Part shown: positions 1 through 13,846 of the stretch, in pieces
Layout of the letters: every line of letters starts with the position of its first letter
How positions within the stretch are numbered: position 1 is the stretch's first letter
Source: an uncultured Geobacter sp.
GTDB taxonomy: Bacteria > Desulfobacterota > Desulfuromonadia > Geobacterales > Geobacteraceae
Reading direction: 5' to 3'
Assembly (NCBI GenBank): GCA_903925075.1
Contig: CAIYDQ010000323.1
Location: 25,263 to 89,262, forward strand
Length of the DNA stretch: 64,000 nucleotides
Notes under the pieces: generated by a model
What the model saw: the letters and a program-made list of their open reading frames with translations, nothing else
The model's database searches: none
Told to the model about the DNA's origin: nothing
Made by a program: the position numbers and the translations under genes

Positions 1-4789
<4,789 letters not shown>

Positions 4790-4801
4790 CCCTCCAAATT
4801 T

Positions 4802-4957
4802 AGGGCAAAGGGCAAAGGGCAAAGGGCAAAGGGCAAAGGGCAAGGGGCAAGGGGCTAAGGGCTAAGGGCTACGACTAAAGGCTTATGCCTGTTAACCTTT
4901 AGCCTTTAGCCTTTCGCCCTTAGCCGCCTTTAGGCCTTTCGCCCTTAGCCGCCTTTA
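4802..4957. repeat. 7-bp tandem repeats with inverted counterpart and 23-bp direct duplication
   Basis: A run of GGGCAAA units (about seven, decaying to GGGCAAG and GGGCTAA) occupies about 4803-4870. From about 4897 onward the complementary words TTAGCC and TTTAGCC appear, so the tract can fold into a long imperfect hairpin. A 23-bp word starting CCTTTCGCCCTTAGCC occurs twice, at 4910 and 4935. It lies between two minus-strand genes and may act as an attenuator or terminator. It may also simply be slippage-prone DNA. Confidence 0.8.
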
Positions 4958-4962
4958 AGCCT

Positions 4963-6945
4963 TTACAACTTAAACCTTCCCACCATTTTCCTCAGGTCGG
5001 TGGCCAGCGAGGAGAGCTGCGAGGCCGCCGTGGCGGTCTCGTGCGCTCCCCGCGCGGTGTCGGAGACCACCTCGGTGATCTGATGGATGTTGTCGGTGAT
5101 CTCGCCGGTGACCGCGGTCTGCTCCTCCGAGGTGGTGGCGATCTGGTGCACCTGCATGGTCACCTCGTTGATGGCGTCCAGTATGTTCTGCAGGGCGTCG
5201 CCGGACTTGCGCGAGCTTTCCATCCCCTTTTCGACCTCCTGCACGCCGTTCTCCATGCTGCGCACCGCGCCCGCCGTCTCCTCCTGAATGGCCTTGATCA
5301 TGCCGCCGATTTCCTTGGTGGCGCGCGTGGTGCGCTCGGCCAGTGCGCGCACCTCGTCGGCGACCACGGCGAAACCACGCCCCTGTTCGCCGGCCCGCGC
5401 CGCCTCGATGGCCGCGTTCAGCGCCAGCAGGTTGGTCTGGTCGGCGATGTCCTCGATGGTGCCGACGATGGCGCCGATCTGGTCCGAGCGCGCCCCCAGG
5501 CTCTCCACGGTGCCTGCCGACTCCTGCACCCTCTGGGCGATGTTCTGCATCCCCTGGAGCGTCTGCTGGACGACCTGCGCCCCGCCCCGGGCGGTGTCGC
5601 TGGCCCGGTTGGAGCTGTCCGAGGCGAGCGTGCAGTTGTGGGAAATATCGTTGGAGGTGGCCGACATCTCCTCGCTGGCCGTGGCCACGGTCACCGACTG
5701 GCAAGCGACCTCTTCGGCGGCGGTGGCTATCTGCTCGGCGGTGCTGTGCAACTGGCTGGCCGCGGACGCCACCTGGGTGGTGTTGTCGGCCACCTGGGAG
5801 ATGATGGCGTGGATGTTGTCGACGAAGCGGTTGAACCAGTGCGACAGCTCCCCCAGTTCGTCCTTGCGGTCCGCCTGCAGGCGTCGGGTCAGGTCCCCCT
5901 CCCCCTCGGCGATGTCCTTGAGCATGGCGAGCATGCCGGCCAGCGGCCGGGTGATGTTCAGCATGACGACGACGCCCAGCAACAAGGCGATGCCGCCCAG
6001 CGCCAGCGAAAGGGTGACGCTGAAAACCAGGGCGCGCTTCGCCCCGGAGGCAAGCTCCACCGCCGCCTGCTCGATGTTCTTGGCCAGCAGGTCCTCGACC
6101 TCCTTTAGCGCATCGATCTTCTCGGTTATGGTGGCGAACCACAGCTCCGGGGCAACGCCGAAACCGCCGCTCATCCCTTTGGCCAAAGCCGCCCCCCGCA
6201 GTTCGGTCACCTTTTTGAATACCGGCCTTTGCTCCTTTTCCGCCAGCACGGCCCGGTCCGCAGCCGAGGCGTAGTCCGAAAACACGTCCAGGTAGCTGTC
6301 CTGGGCGGAGAGGATCCTGAAGGTCCTCTGGTAGGTTTCCTCGTCAAACTTGTCCGCGGCGAACACCGCATTCAGGGTGGCCCGCTCCTTGCCGGTTTCC
6401 TCCTTGGCCTCCACGAAGGCGTGGTAGGCCGTCGCCTGCCGAGTGATGGCGGCGTTGCTGCTGTTGCTGGCCACCGCGGCGACCACGTCCACATAGGTGG
6501 CGATCAGGCCGGTGTAGAAGACGAAGGAGTCCTTGCCGGGAATCTTCAGCCCGTCGACGTTGCCGCGGGTCTCCTGCAATCTGAGCCGGGTGGCGTCGGC
6601 CGAGTCCAGCGACTTTTTCACCGCGGCCAGGGCCGGGGCATTGGCGCCTTGGCACTCCTGCAGCTGCTTGACCCGGGCATCGACCAGCTCCCGCTGCCGG
6701 GCGAGCTCCCCTTTGAACTTCTCCCCCTTGCTGTTGATGTAGCCCGAGGAGAAGCCGCGCTCCTTTTGTATTTCGTGAATAACGGCTCCGGCCCGCACGG
6801 AAAGCCCGATAAGCGTACGGGTCTGGCTGGCGTCTTCCAGCACCTGGTACTTCTCCACGATGTCCCGCGCGGAAAAAAGCAGCAACCCCAGAAGCGGAGC
6901 CAACATCATCAGCAGCAGCTTGAGACTGATCCTCATGTTCTTCAC
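4963..6945 (-). CDS. Methyl-accepting chemotaxis protein with NIT-type sensor domain
   Basis: A 660-residue transmembrane chemoreceptor. TM1 spans about 8-24. A periplasmic helical domain (about 45-290) carries the [13 protein letters not shown] signature of nitrate/nitrite-sensing (NIT) domains. TM2 is at about 305-331, a HAMP domain follows, and the cytoplasmic signalling domain has the conserved hairpin tip [20 protein letters not shown]. It should modulate a CheA kinase, which is not in this window. The start is GTG at 6945, chosen because GGGGG lies six bases upstream; the ATG three codons later would be 15 bases from it. The family fits nitrate, nitrite or a related small anion as ligand, but that is inference. 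It is probably in one transcription direction with the kinase downstream. Confidence 0.93.
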   Translation of the reverse strand: MKNMRISLKLLLMMLAPLLGLLLFSARDIVEKYQVLEDASQTRTLIGLSVRAGAVIHEIQKERGFSSGYINSKGEKFKGELARQRELVDARVKQLQECQGANAPALAAVKKSLDSADATRLRLQETRGNVDGLKIPGKDSFVFYTGLIATYVDVVAAVASNSSNAAITRQATAYHAFVEAKEETGKERATLNAVFAADKFDEETYQRTFRILSAQDSYLDVFSDYASAADRAVLAEKEQRPVFKKVTELRGAALAKGMSGGFGVAPELWFATITEKIDALKEVEDLLAKNIEQAAVELASGAKRALVFSVTLSLALGGIALLLGVVVMLNITRPLAGMLAMLKDIAEGEGDLTRRLQADRKDELGELSHWFNRFVDNIHAIISQVADNTTQVASAASQLHSTAEQIATAAEEVACQSVTVATASEEMSATSNDISHNCTLASDSSNRASDTARGGAQVVQQTLQGMQNIAQRVQESAGTVESLGARSDQIGAIVGTIEDIADQTNLLALNAAIEAARAGEQGRGFAVVADEVRALAERTTRATKEIGGMIKAIQEETAGAVRSMENGVQEVEKGMESSRKSGDALQNILDAINEVTMQVHQIATTSEEQTAVTGEITDNIHQITEVVSDTARGAHETATAASQLSSLATDLRKMVGRFKL

Positions 6946-7089
6946 TCAAAACCCCCTTCTTTCACGAATGACAGAGACGCGACAGCAGATACCATTAAGA
7001 TCCAAATTATCACATTAACATCAAAACAAGCCCGCCACAAACCCTCATTCACTATTAGCAAGGAATAATGACCCTGAAAAAGGAAACCC

Positions 7090-8211
7090 TCAGCCGCCGC
7101 GGATGATTTCCTCCAGGCTCTCGGCGATGGTGGTCGAGGTGGCGGCCTGCTCCTCGGAGGCGGTGGCGATCTGGGCGATCATGTGCTCGATCTCCTCTAT
7201 GGAGTGGACGATATGGGTGAGCGACTCCTCCGCCTGATTGGAAAGCGCCTCGCTCACCTCGGCCTCGGTTTTCCCCTTCTCGATCGACTGCACCGCCAGT
7301 ATCGCCTCCTGCTGGATCTCGTTCACCATCAGGCGGATCTCCTTGGTCGAGGCGACGGTCCGGTCGGCCAAGCGGCGCACCTCGTCTGCCACCACGGCGA
7401 AGCCGCGTCCCTGCTCGCCGGCGCGCGCCGCCTCGATGGCGGCGTTGAGAGCCAAGAGGTTGGTCTGGTCGGCGATGTCGTTGATCACCCCCACGAACTC
7501 GCTGATCTTCTCCGACTTGGCGCCCAGACTGCCGACGATGGCCGCTGAACTCCTGACGATTTCAGCCACTTTTTGCATTTCTTGCACGGCCTGGGACACC
7601 ACCTTCTGTCCGTTGCGGGCATTGCCGGCAACCTGCGCGGCCGAGTCCGAGGCGTTCACGGTATTGCGCGCCACCTCGTTGACCGTCATGCTCATCTCTT
7701 CCATGGCGGTGGCGATCTGCGTCACGCGGTTTTCCAGATACTCCTTGCGCGTGACCTGCTCGGAGCGGTGCGCGTCCAGGTCCTTTTCGGCGGTGATGTC
7801 GGACCAGCAGGCCATGAAACAGAGGACCTTGGAAGGATCGGTGCTGTGCCAGATCGGATAGGCGGTGGTGCGCAGGGTGATGCCGCCGATGGGGATCTCG
7901 GCCTTATGGGGGAGGCTCGCTCCGGGATTGCCGAAGATGCGCCTGATGCGCTCGGGGTCCTTGTGGAACTGGTGGATGGACTTGCCCGCCACGTTCCCCA
8001 CGTCCGCGCCTCGCAGGCCGGCGTTGAGGTCCGAGCGGTGCCTGGTCATCAGGTCCTTGGCGCGGCTGTTCATGTAAAAGACCCGGTTCTCCGGCGTGGT
8101 GTCGCACAACATGACGATGTTGTCCACGTTATCGAGCATCTGGGTCAGCTTGGCTATCTCAGCCGCTTGCTCAGCCATTTCCTGCTTATTGTTCGAACCG
8201 AAAATACCCAT
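7090..8211 (-). CDS. Cytoplasmic PAS-containing methyl-accepting chemotaxis protein
   Basis: A soluble chemoreceptor of 373 residues. The ORF track extends it to 449, but the first 76 residues look non-coding, and the start [12 protein letters not shown] at 8211 has an AAGGAG upstream. The N-terminal helix is followed by a PAS-like domain (about 30-150, with [11 protein letters not shown] and an ILxxT-type PAS ending) and a compact signalling domain containing [24 protein letters not shown]. No membrane helix is seen, so it should sense an intracellular cue such as redox or energy state. The C-terminus stops shortly after the methylation helix, which is short for the family. It is divergent from the CheY-like gene at 8608. 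Confidence 0.9.
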   Translation of the reverse strand: MGIFGSNNKQEMAEQAAEIAKLTQMLDNVDNIVMLCDTTPENRVFYMNSRAKDLMTRHRSDLNAGLRGADVGNVAGKSIHQFHKDPERIRRIFGNPGASLPHKAEIPIGGITLRTTAYPIWHSTDPSKVLCFMACWSDITAEKDLDAHRSEQVTRKEYLENRVTQIATAMEEMSMTVNEVARNTVNASDSAAQVAGNARNGQKVVSQAVQEMQKVAEIVRSSAAIVGSLGAKSEKISEFVGVINDIADQTNLLALNAAIEAARAGEQGRGFAVVADEVRRLADRTVASTKEIRLMVNEIQQEAILAVQSIEKGKTEAEVSEALSNQAEESLTHIVHSIEEIEHMIAQIATASEEQAATSTTIAESLEEIIRGG

Positions 8212-8607
8212 ATCTCCAAGCTCCTTGTTCCACCGGCGGCTTTGCTTGGCGCCGGTCCAGACAGTGGGAAACGTGCTCATCGAAGCGTCGCTCATCGCTA
8301 AAGGACCATTCCTTAGAAATCGACTAGCCACTCTTCGGCAGAAAGCGCCTTTGCCTTGAGCGCTAAAGCGGACCTTGCACCCCCTAAACACATTATAAAT
8401 AGCCAACTTCAACGACCGGTTCGGGATCGAGCGCCCCACTCCCCCCTCTTCCGGCCGAACCAGCTCCGGAACCGCACGGGACTTATGCAGCGAAACGCCG
8501 CGCAGGTTGCCCGACTCGCAGTGCGCGAATTGACTTTCTAGTCGAAAGAGTATAAAAAACTCCAGGTTAGCTATTACCGATCCAAGGCAGTGAGGCTGGA
8601 GGCTTCC
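8212..8607. other. Divergent intergenic region between chemoreceptor and CheY-like gene
   Basis: About 400 bases without a convincing gene. The minus ORF that enters it is an N-terminal overextension of the chemoreceptor. On the plus strand TTGACT (8530-8535) and TATAAA (8551-8556) form a possible promoter for the CheY-like gene, but the 15-base spacer is short. No strong sigma-28 flagellar promoter was seen. Confidence 0.5.
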
Positions 8608-8985
8608 ATGGCGCTAAAAGACGTGCGAATTTTGATCGTGGACGACGAACTTTTCTTCCGGCAGGTGTTGCGCGACATGCTGGAGAAGATTGGCTTCAGC
8701 GTAGTTGCCGAGGCGGTTGACGGCCTGGAGGCCGTCGCGCAATTCCGTGCCCATCGCCCACACGTCACCATCATGGACATCTATATGCCGGAGAAAAACG
8801 GCATCGACGCGACCAGGGAGATACTGGCCCTGGACGGCAGGGCCAAGGTACTGGTGTGCAGCGCGTCGGGAGACGACAGCGACACCCGGGCGGCCCTGGA
8901 GGTAGGCGCCAGCGCCACCGTGCTGAAGCCCTTCGCGGCCAAGGAAGTTTACGAAGCCGTAAAAAGAGTGCTCACCGGGAAATAG
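8608..8985 (+). CDS. Single-domain CheY-like response regulator
   Basis: A 125-residue stand-alone receiver domain. Visible are the acidic pair in LIVDDELFF, the phospho-acceptor Asp in [12 protein letters not shown], the switch Ser/Thr region (LVCSASGD) and the conserved Lys in [10 protein letters not shown]. It has no output domain, so it should act by binding a partner such as a flagellar switch or a kinase. The start MALKDV at 8608 is preferred over the upstream start at 8590 because GGAGG lies five bases before it. It is flanked by chemoreceptors on both sides, which supports a chemotaxis role. A strong terminator follows. Confidence 0.92.
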   Translation: MALKDVRILIVDDELFFRQVLRDMLEKIGFSVVAEAVDGLEAVAQFRAHRPHVTIMDIYMPEKNGIDATREILALDGRAKVLVCSASGDDSDTRAALEVGASATVLKPFAAKEVYEAVKRVLTGK

Positions 8986-9037
8986 CCGCACCCGAGCCCC
9001 GCCTACCATCCCCACCCCCGACATCCGAGCTGATTCC

Positions 9038-9064
9038 GGGCGAACCGGCCGTTCGCCCTTTTTT
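9038..9064 (+). terminator. Rho-independent terminator after CheY-like gene
   Basis: A perfect 8-bp stem GGGCGAAC/GTTCGCCC with a CGGCC loop is followed directly by six Ts. It separates the CheY-like gene from the downstream chemoreceptor leader. Confidence 0.88.
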
Positions 9065-9172
9065 CGCCTCCGTCAAAGATCGAGCCTGCCCCCTTCCTGA
9101 AAACGTCAAACACTCACCGCAAATTAAGCTATTTTTAATTAGCATCATTTATTTATGGTATACTCCGTCGTT

Positions 9173-9273
9173 GTCGCGCCGGCCGAAACGCCGGGGGCGG
9201 CTGGAAACCTGATCCCTCCTACCGTCTTCCCCCGGTAGAGCCAGGGAACCTGCCAAGGGGAGTTCGCAGGAGG
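9173..9273 (+). promoter_or_regulatory. Structured 5' leader with B12-box-like sequence (riboswitch candidate)
   Basis: The leader of the chemoreceptor at 9280 contains several hairpins: CCGGC/GCCGG around a GAAA-containing loop, GCCG/CGGC, and TACCG/CGGTA. The sequence AGCCAGGGAACCTGCC (9238-9253) closely resembles the B12 box of cobalamin riboswitches. GGTAG (9234) can pair with CTGCC (9250) instead of TACCG, giving two mutually exclusive folds just before the ribosome-binding site AGGAGG. The rest of the cobalamin core is not evident, and the c-di-GMP (GEMM) core ACGCAAAGCC is absent. A TATACT -10-like box lies upstream at 9159. Confidence 0.4.
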
Positions 9274-9279
9274 ATCTAC

Positions 9280-10908
9280 ATGGACGCTTTTTACAACCTG
9301 AAGATCGGCGCCAAGCTCACCGCAGCATTCCTGTTAGTGGCCGCCATTGCCGCCGCCATCGGCGCGGTGGGCGTCCTCAAGATCCGTCAGATAAACGCGG
9401 CGGACACCCGGCTGTACGAGAAGATGACCGCTCCCCTGGGGGATCTGGCCAACATGTCCATCTCGTTCCAGCGCGTGCGCATCAACCTGCGCGATTTCCT
9501 GGAAGGCAAGGATATGCGGGAAAAGCAGGCCGCGCAGGATACCCTGGCCGCATTGCGCCGGGACATCACGGAGCGCGCGGACCGCTACGAGAAGACCATA
9601 ATTTCCGAAGAGGCCCGCAAGGTCTTCCAAGAGTTCAAGGAGTCGCGCAGGGTCTATGGCGGCTACATCGACAAACTGCTGGAACTGGAGAAGTCCGGCA
9701 AAGGAGCGGAGGCGATGGCTCTCTTGCACGGCGACGCCAAGCAGGCAGCCCTGCATGAGCAGCAATGCTTGAACAAGCTGATGGAATCCAAGGAGACGCT
9801 GGCCCGGGAAACCGCCAAGGCCAACGACAAAGAGGCCGACTCGGCGACGATGATCATGTCCGTTTTGGCAGTGCTCGGCGTTGCCCTGGCCATCGCGCTG
9901 GGCATTTTCATCTCCGCGAACATCACCAGGCCCCTGCGGGAGGCGGTTTCCGCCGCCAAGCGCATCGCCGACGGAGACCTGACGGTGAAGGTGGAGGCGA
10001 AGTCGGCGGACGAGACCGGCCAACTGATGACGGCCATGCAGCACATGGTGGTCAGCATGCGCAACATGATCAGCAAGACGGTGGACATCTCGGCAGGCAT
10101 CGCCTCGGCCTCGAATCAACTGCACTCCACCTCCGAGCAGATCGCGACCGGAGCCGAAGAAGTGGCGGCACAGACCAACACCGTCGCCACCGCCAGCGAA
10201 GAGATGTCCGCCACCAGCAGCGACATCGCCCGCAACTGCGCCATGGCCGCCGAGACCTCCAAGCGGACGGCGGAATCGGCCACGGACGGGGCCAAGGTGG
10301 TGAACGAGACCATCGTCGGCATGAGCGTCATCGCCGACCGGGTGCGCCAGACCTCCAAGACCATCGAGGCGCTGGGCACGCGCTCCGAGCAGATCGGCGA
10401 CATCGTCGGCACCATAGAAGACATCGCCGATCAGACCAACCTGCTCGCCCTCAATGCAGCCATAGAAGCGGCCAGGGCTGGAGAGCAGGGACGCGGCTTT
10501 GCCGTAGTCGCCGACGAAGTGCGGGCCCTGGCGGAGCGCACCACCAAGGCGACCCGCGAGATAAGCGAGATGATCAAGGCCATCCAGAAAGAGACGCGGG
10601 AAGCGGTCAGCGCCATGGAGGAAGGCGTTCAAGAAGTGGAAAAAGGCGCCGAATCCTCCCAGAAATCGGGGCGCGCGCTGGAGGAGATTTTGAACCGTAT
10701 CGGCGAAGTCTCCATGCAAGTAAGCCAGATAGCCACCGCGGCCGAGCAGCAGACCGCGACCACCAGCGAAGTGACCGGTAACATCCAGCAGATAACAAGC
10801 GTAGTCCAACAGACGGCGCAAGGCGCCAGCGAAACGGCCGGCGCCGCCGCCCAACTCAACGTCAGCGCCGAGCAACTGCAGGAACTCGTGCGGCAATTCA
10901 GGCTGTAA
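9280..10908 (+). CDS. Methyl-accepting chemotaxis protein with 4-helix-bundle sensor
   Basis: A 542-residue transmembrane chemoreceptor. TM1 (about 12-32) follows the short cytoplasmic start [13 protein letters not shown] typical of 4HB_MCP receptors. The periplasmic four-helix bundle spans about 35-190, TM2 about 191-212, HAMP about 213-265, and the signalling domain ends near 540 with the conserved tip [20 protein letters not shown]. Methylation helices carry several Glu/Gln pairs. AGGAGG is six bases before the ATG. It probably senses a small organic ligand, but none can be named. The structured leader upstream suggests RNA-level control. The signalling domain is close in sequence to that of the receptor at 4963, which suggests a shared CheA/CheW partner. 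Confidence 0.94.
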   Translation: MDAFYNLKIGAKLTAAFLLVAAIAAAIGAVGVLKIRQINAADTRLYEKMTAPLGDLANMSISFQRVRINLRDFLEGKDMREKQAAQDTLAALRRDITERADRYEKTIISEEARKVFQEFKESRRVYGGYIDKLLELEKSGKGAEAMALLHGDAKQAALHEQQCLNKLMESKETLARETAKANDKEADSATMIMSVLAVLGVALAIALGIFISANITRPLREAVSAAKRIADGDLTVKVEAKSADETGQLMTAMQHMVVSMRNMISKTVDISAGIASASNQLHSTSEQIATGAEEVAAQTNTVATASEEMSATSSDIARNCAMAAETSKRTAESATDGAKVVNETIVGMSVIADRVRQTSKTIEALGTRSEQIGDIVGTIEDIADQTNLLALNAAIEAARAGEQGRGFAVVADEVRALAERTTKATREISEMIKAIQKETREAVSAMEEGVQEVEKGAESSQKSGRALEEILNRIGEVSMQVSQIATAAEQQTATTSEVTGNIQQITSVVQQTAQGASETAGAAAQLNVSAEQLQELVRQFRL

Positions 10909-10997
10909 GGCAAGGGGGCGAGGCACCGTGCCGCATCGATTGAGGAGCAGTCCGGTTCAGCCGCGGAGTTTTAGAGAGATTTCCAATTCACTTTTCC

Positions 10998-11026
10998 TTG
11001 ACTCGCGCGGCGGCATTTGCTATAAG
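10998..11026 (+). promoter_or_regulatory. Sigma-70 promoter of tRNA-Gly
   Basis: TTGACT (10998-11003) and TATAAG (11021-11026) are separated by exactly 17 bases and sit about 15 bases before the tRNA. Confidence 0.78.
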
Positions 11027-11040
11027 ACAGGACTCGTTGA

Positions 11041-11115
<75 letters not shown>

Positions 11116-11127
11116 AATAAAAAGTAC

Positions 11128-11155
11128 GGCCGGGTCTTCGACCTGGCCTTTTTTA
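11128..11155 (+). terminator. Rho-independent terminator after tRNA-Gly
   Basis: The stem GGCCGGGT/ACCTGGCC (one G-T pair) with a CTTCG loop is followed by TTTTTTATT. Confidence 0.88.
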
Positions 11156-11282
11156 TTGTCTGCATACCACGATTCAAAATTCGACCTCTCCGTGCTTCGC
11201 CAAGACCGGGCGCTGTGAGGTAACCCCGTGTGTAAAATCGACTCTCGCCTAAAGCGGTCCATTCCCGGTTACTTCTTCCCGC

Positions 11283-12953
11283 CTACTGCCCCAAGAACGC
11301 GTTAATCACCTTCTGCACCTCTGAGATTGCCACCCCGCCGACTCCATTCGTATCCACGCAAGGTGCCGGAGCTTTCAGTCCAAGGAACATGTTTATGGCG
11401 CTCTGCACCTCGGCGATAGCGACGGCACCGTCTCCGCTGCAATTGCTATCCAATTGCAAAATCCAGTCATTTGTACCGGAACCGTTATTGCCCGGAGTCG
11501 TGAACTGTAGCGTCCCGGTATTGGCGAAGTTAGTCCCGATGGCAGTATATACGCCGGAGGTCGGATCATACCATCTGGCGCGAGCAGGAGAAAACATGGA
11601 TGTCATGTCCACGCTGAACGTGGTGGCCCCGGTTCCCGTGGGCGGCACATAGGCGACGAGGTTTTTACCGTCTGCGGTGGCCTGCGAAGTAATAGTGGAT
11701 AGACCTGTTCCCGCGCCGCTTGTTAGCAACGTTTTCCCTAGCCTGCCGCTCCCGACGCCGGAGGGGAGCATGGCGTACCAAGGAACCGATGCGAACAGGC
11801 TGAACAAATAAGCTCTGTCGTAGCTGAAGCCGTCTTCAATATAGTTAGCCCAGTTAGGATAGCCGACACTTTCGGTATATCCGGCTACAGCCGAATGGTC
11901 CCCGGCAGTCGATCCGGCAGTGACACCCCACCAGAGTTCGCGTCGAGCTGTCGGCCGGGTTGATGGTGCATTGGGGTTATAATAGGTAGGCTCGAACATT
12001 AATGTGGGTCTCGCAGGGGATGCCGTCCAGGCACGGTCGGCAGTCGCGAAGTTCTGCCCGTTCTCTCCCGGACCCAGGGAATAAAAGGAGCGGATATCCA
12101 TGTCTTTCCATTCCGTATAATCATCCGGCATGGAATCCGGCCATCTCCCCTGGAAAAGAGCTATTGCCCCCGGCGATCTGTTCCTGATACCGTCGATGAT
12201 CTTATGGCCGCGAATATTGCCTTCGCTGCCGTCGCTGAAAACGTAGTCTCCGGCAGCCAACCAGAGGACATTGCCCTTGGCGCCGTATCTGGTCCCCAAC
12301 CATTGTCCGTAAGCATACATTACCGCTTGAGTATTCACGGCAGAATTGCCACTGGTCGGATCAGCTTGATTATAGATATCGACAGCCCATGATCTCGTTG
12401 CGGTTGCACTTTGTGCCCCTCCCCCATCTTGAGCCTGGAAATACGCCGGGGCTACCACCACTACCATCCCAGCCGCCGCTGCCTTATCAACGATGGTGTC
12501 GATCCATGCCCAATAAGGCTCCGAATAAACGTTACGAAAATCGCCGACCGTGCCTGTGAACGGATTCAATCCGCCGGCAGTCGCAGGTGGTGTGGCAGGC
12601 AAGTCGGGTATTCCCGACAAGGTCGACAGATTAGGCGAGGGAGCCATTATGAGGAACGTGTTGAACCCCTTACTCGTTCTACTGGAAATGTAGGTATCGA
12701 CATCGGCGCCGGAAGCAAACGAGGGCATCAACCAAGTCGATTCCATGTTGAGCCGAAACGGGTTGCCGCCGCTATCCACCAGATAACGACCTGTTGGATG
12801 AATGGACAGCGGAAATTTCACTGAGCCCGCAACAGCCGCCGTCCTTCGAGTTGTGGCATGGGCAGACTCGGCAAATCCAGCCAGCAGGATCGCAATTAAA
12901 AAAACCGTCAACCCGAAAACCGGGACGCCGCTTTTTGAATTTCCTATTTTCAT
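11283..12953 (-). CDS. Secreted DUF4038-type glycoside hydrolase-like protein with C-terminal calcium-loop repeats
   Basis: A 556-residue protein read from MKIGNSKSGVPV at 12953. GGGAG upstream supports this start, and it places a clean signal peptide (VFLIAILLAGFAESAHA) at the N-terminus; the ORF track starts 32 codons earlier. Residues about 45-400 resemble the DUF4038 (apiosidase-like, TIM-barrel) family, with NMESTWLM and LFQGRWPDS segments. About 410-495 resembles the putative collagen-binding domain usually found after it, with the typical ARWYDPTSG. The last 50 residues hold two copies of a dockerin/EF-hand-like unit (AIAEVQSAINMFLG and AISEVQKVINAFLG). The likely role is extracellular polysaccharide processing. 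Substrate and anchoring partner are unknown. Confidence 0.82.
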   Translation of the reverse strand: MKIGNSKSGVPVFGLTVFLIAILLAGFAESAHATTRRTAAVAGSVKFPLSIHPTGRYLVDSGGNPFRLNMESTWLMPSFASGADVDTYISSRTSKGFNTFLIMAPSPNLSTLSGIPDLPATPPATAGGLNPFTGTVGDFRNVYSEPYWAWIDTIVDKAAAAGMVVVVAPAYFQAQDGGGAQSATATRSWAVDIYNQADPTSGNSAVNTQAVMYAYGQWLGTRYGAKGNVLWLAAGDYVFSDGSEGNIRGHKIIDGIRNRSPGAIALFQGRWPDSMPDDYTEWKDMDIRSFYSLGPGENGQNFATADRAWTASPARPTLMFEPTYYNPNAPSTRPTARRELWWGVTAGSTAGDHSAVAGYTESVGYPNWANYIEDGFSYDRAYLFSLFASVPWYAMLPSGVGSGRLGKTLLTSGAGTGLSTITSQATADGKNLVAYVPPTGTGATTFSVDMTSMFSPARARWYDPTSGVYTAIGTNFANTGTLQFTTPGNNGSGTNDWILQLDSNCSGDGAVAIAEVQSAINMFLGLKAPAPCVDTNGVGGVAISEVQKVINAFLGQ

Positions 12954-13207
12954 GGCATAACTCCCGTTGGTAAAGTAGCCCACATGGCCGTCAATCTCCT
13001 TTGTCGAAGGGCGCATCAGGTCACCCCTTGTTGAGAAGTGCTTGGACATCCCAAAGAAGTGCGGGCCGAAGCCAGAGGAGACATGAACTGCGCTGCCAGA
13101 CAGTGATTTTATCAGTTCATTCGATGGTTGGCGGCGACAACGTATGTTTCCTGATGGTTTTAAAGAGGTCCGTATAACCAGCTGCGGAGAGACCCACGAA
13201 ATGACGT
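12954..13207. other. Intergenic leader region, no gene seen
   Basis: About 250 bases upstream of the secreted hydrolase, containing its ribosome-binding site and presumably its promoter. No clear -35/-10 pair, palindrome or small gene was recognised before the tandem array begins. Confidence 0.5.
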
Positions 13208-13745
13208 GGAGTTGACGGTTACGTTTCGGAGGCGGGGGAAACTTTCCGGAGAGGTCCGCAATCTTCCCGGCGGTCTGCGGATGTTCTGGAGGGTTCCGGA
13301 TTTTCCCGGATGCCCGCGGGATTTTTCCCGGGCGCGCGCAATCTTTCCGGCAGGCTCAGGGAGCTTTTCGGAGACGCCCGGAACCTTCCGGAGGCCCCGC
13401 GGAACTTTCAGAGAGACTCGGAATTTTCCCAAGGCTCTCGGGAACCTTACGGAATACCGCCATCCTTCCGGAGGCCCGGGAACTTTTCCGAGACATGCTT
13501 CAATCTTTCCGGAGGCTCGGGAAACTTTCCCAAGGCATCCGCAATCTTTCCGACGCTCGCCCAACTTTTGGGAGGGCGCCGGAATGCTTCAGGGAGGGGC
13601 CGCCGGAATTTTTGGAGAGGCGCGCAACTTAACAGGAGGCCGCAAATTTTTTGGGAGGCGTTCGCAAACTCCCGAAGGCTCCGAGAAATTTTCGGGCCTT
13701 CCGATCGCTTCTCCGGATCGCGGAGGGTTCCGGAAGGAGCGGAGC
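13208..13745. repeat. Degenerate ~20-bp tandem array (about 26 units)
   Basis: Aligning the TTTCCGGAGG-like core gives anchors at about 13227, 13247, 13268, 13287, 13307, 13329 and so on to 13731, a spacing of 19-21 bases. The approximate unit is GGGAACTTTCCGGAGGCNCG. Copies differ from each other by many substitutions, so the array is old or under loose constraint. The array keeps several frames open on both strands (ORFs 13206-13754, 13310-14032 and the minus ORFs), none of which has a recognisable protein or ribosome-binding site. The short AACTTT segment recurs every two helical turns. It lies just 3' of the fibronectin-III-like gene. Confidence 0.85.
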
Positions 13746-13846
13746 GGCTGTTAGGTGGAGTTAACGGAGGAAAGCGAGGGGAGAAACGGGGCGTGGCCAC
13801 GGGATGGCTCACGCCCCCTCGATTTTTGGCAGCTGCGGCAGGATCA

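Noticed and set aside
9173-9273. Canonical c-di-GMP-I (GEMM) riboswitch
   Set aside because: The conserved ACGCAAAGCC core is not present; only a generic GAAA-loop hairpin is.
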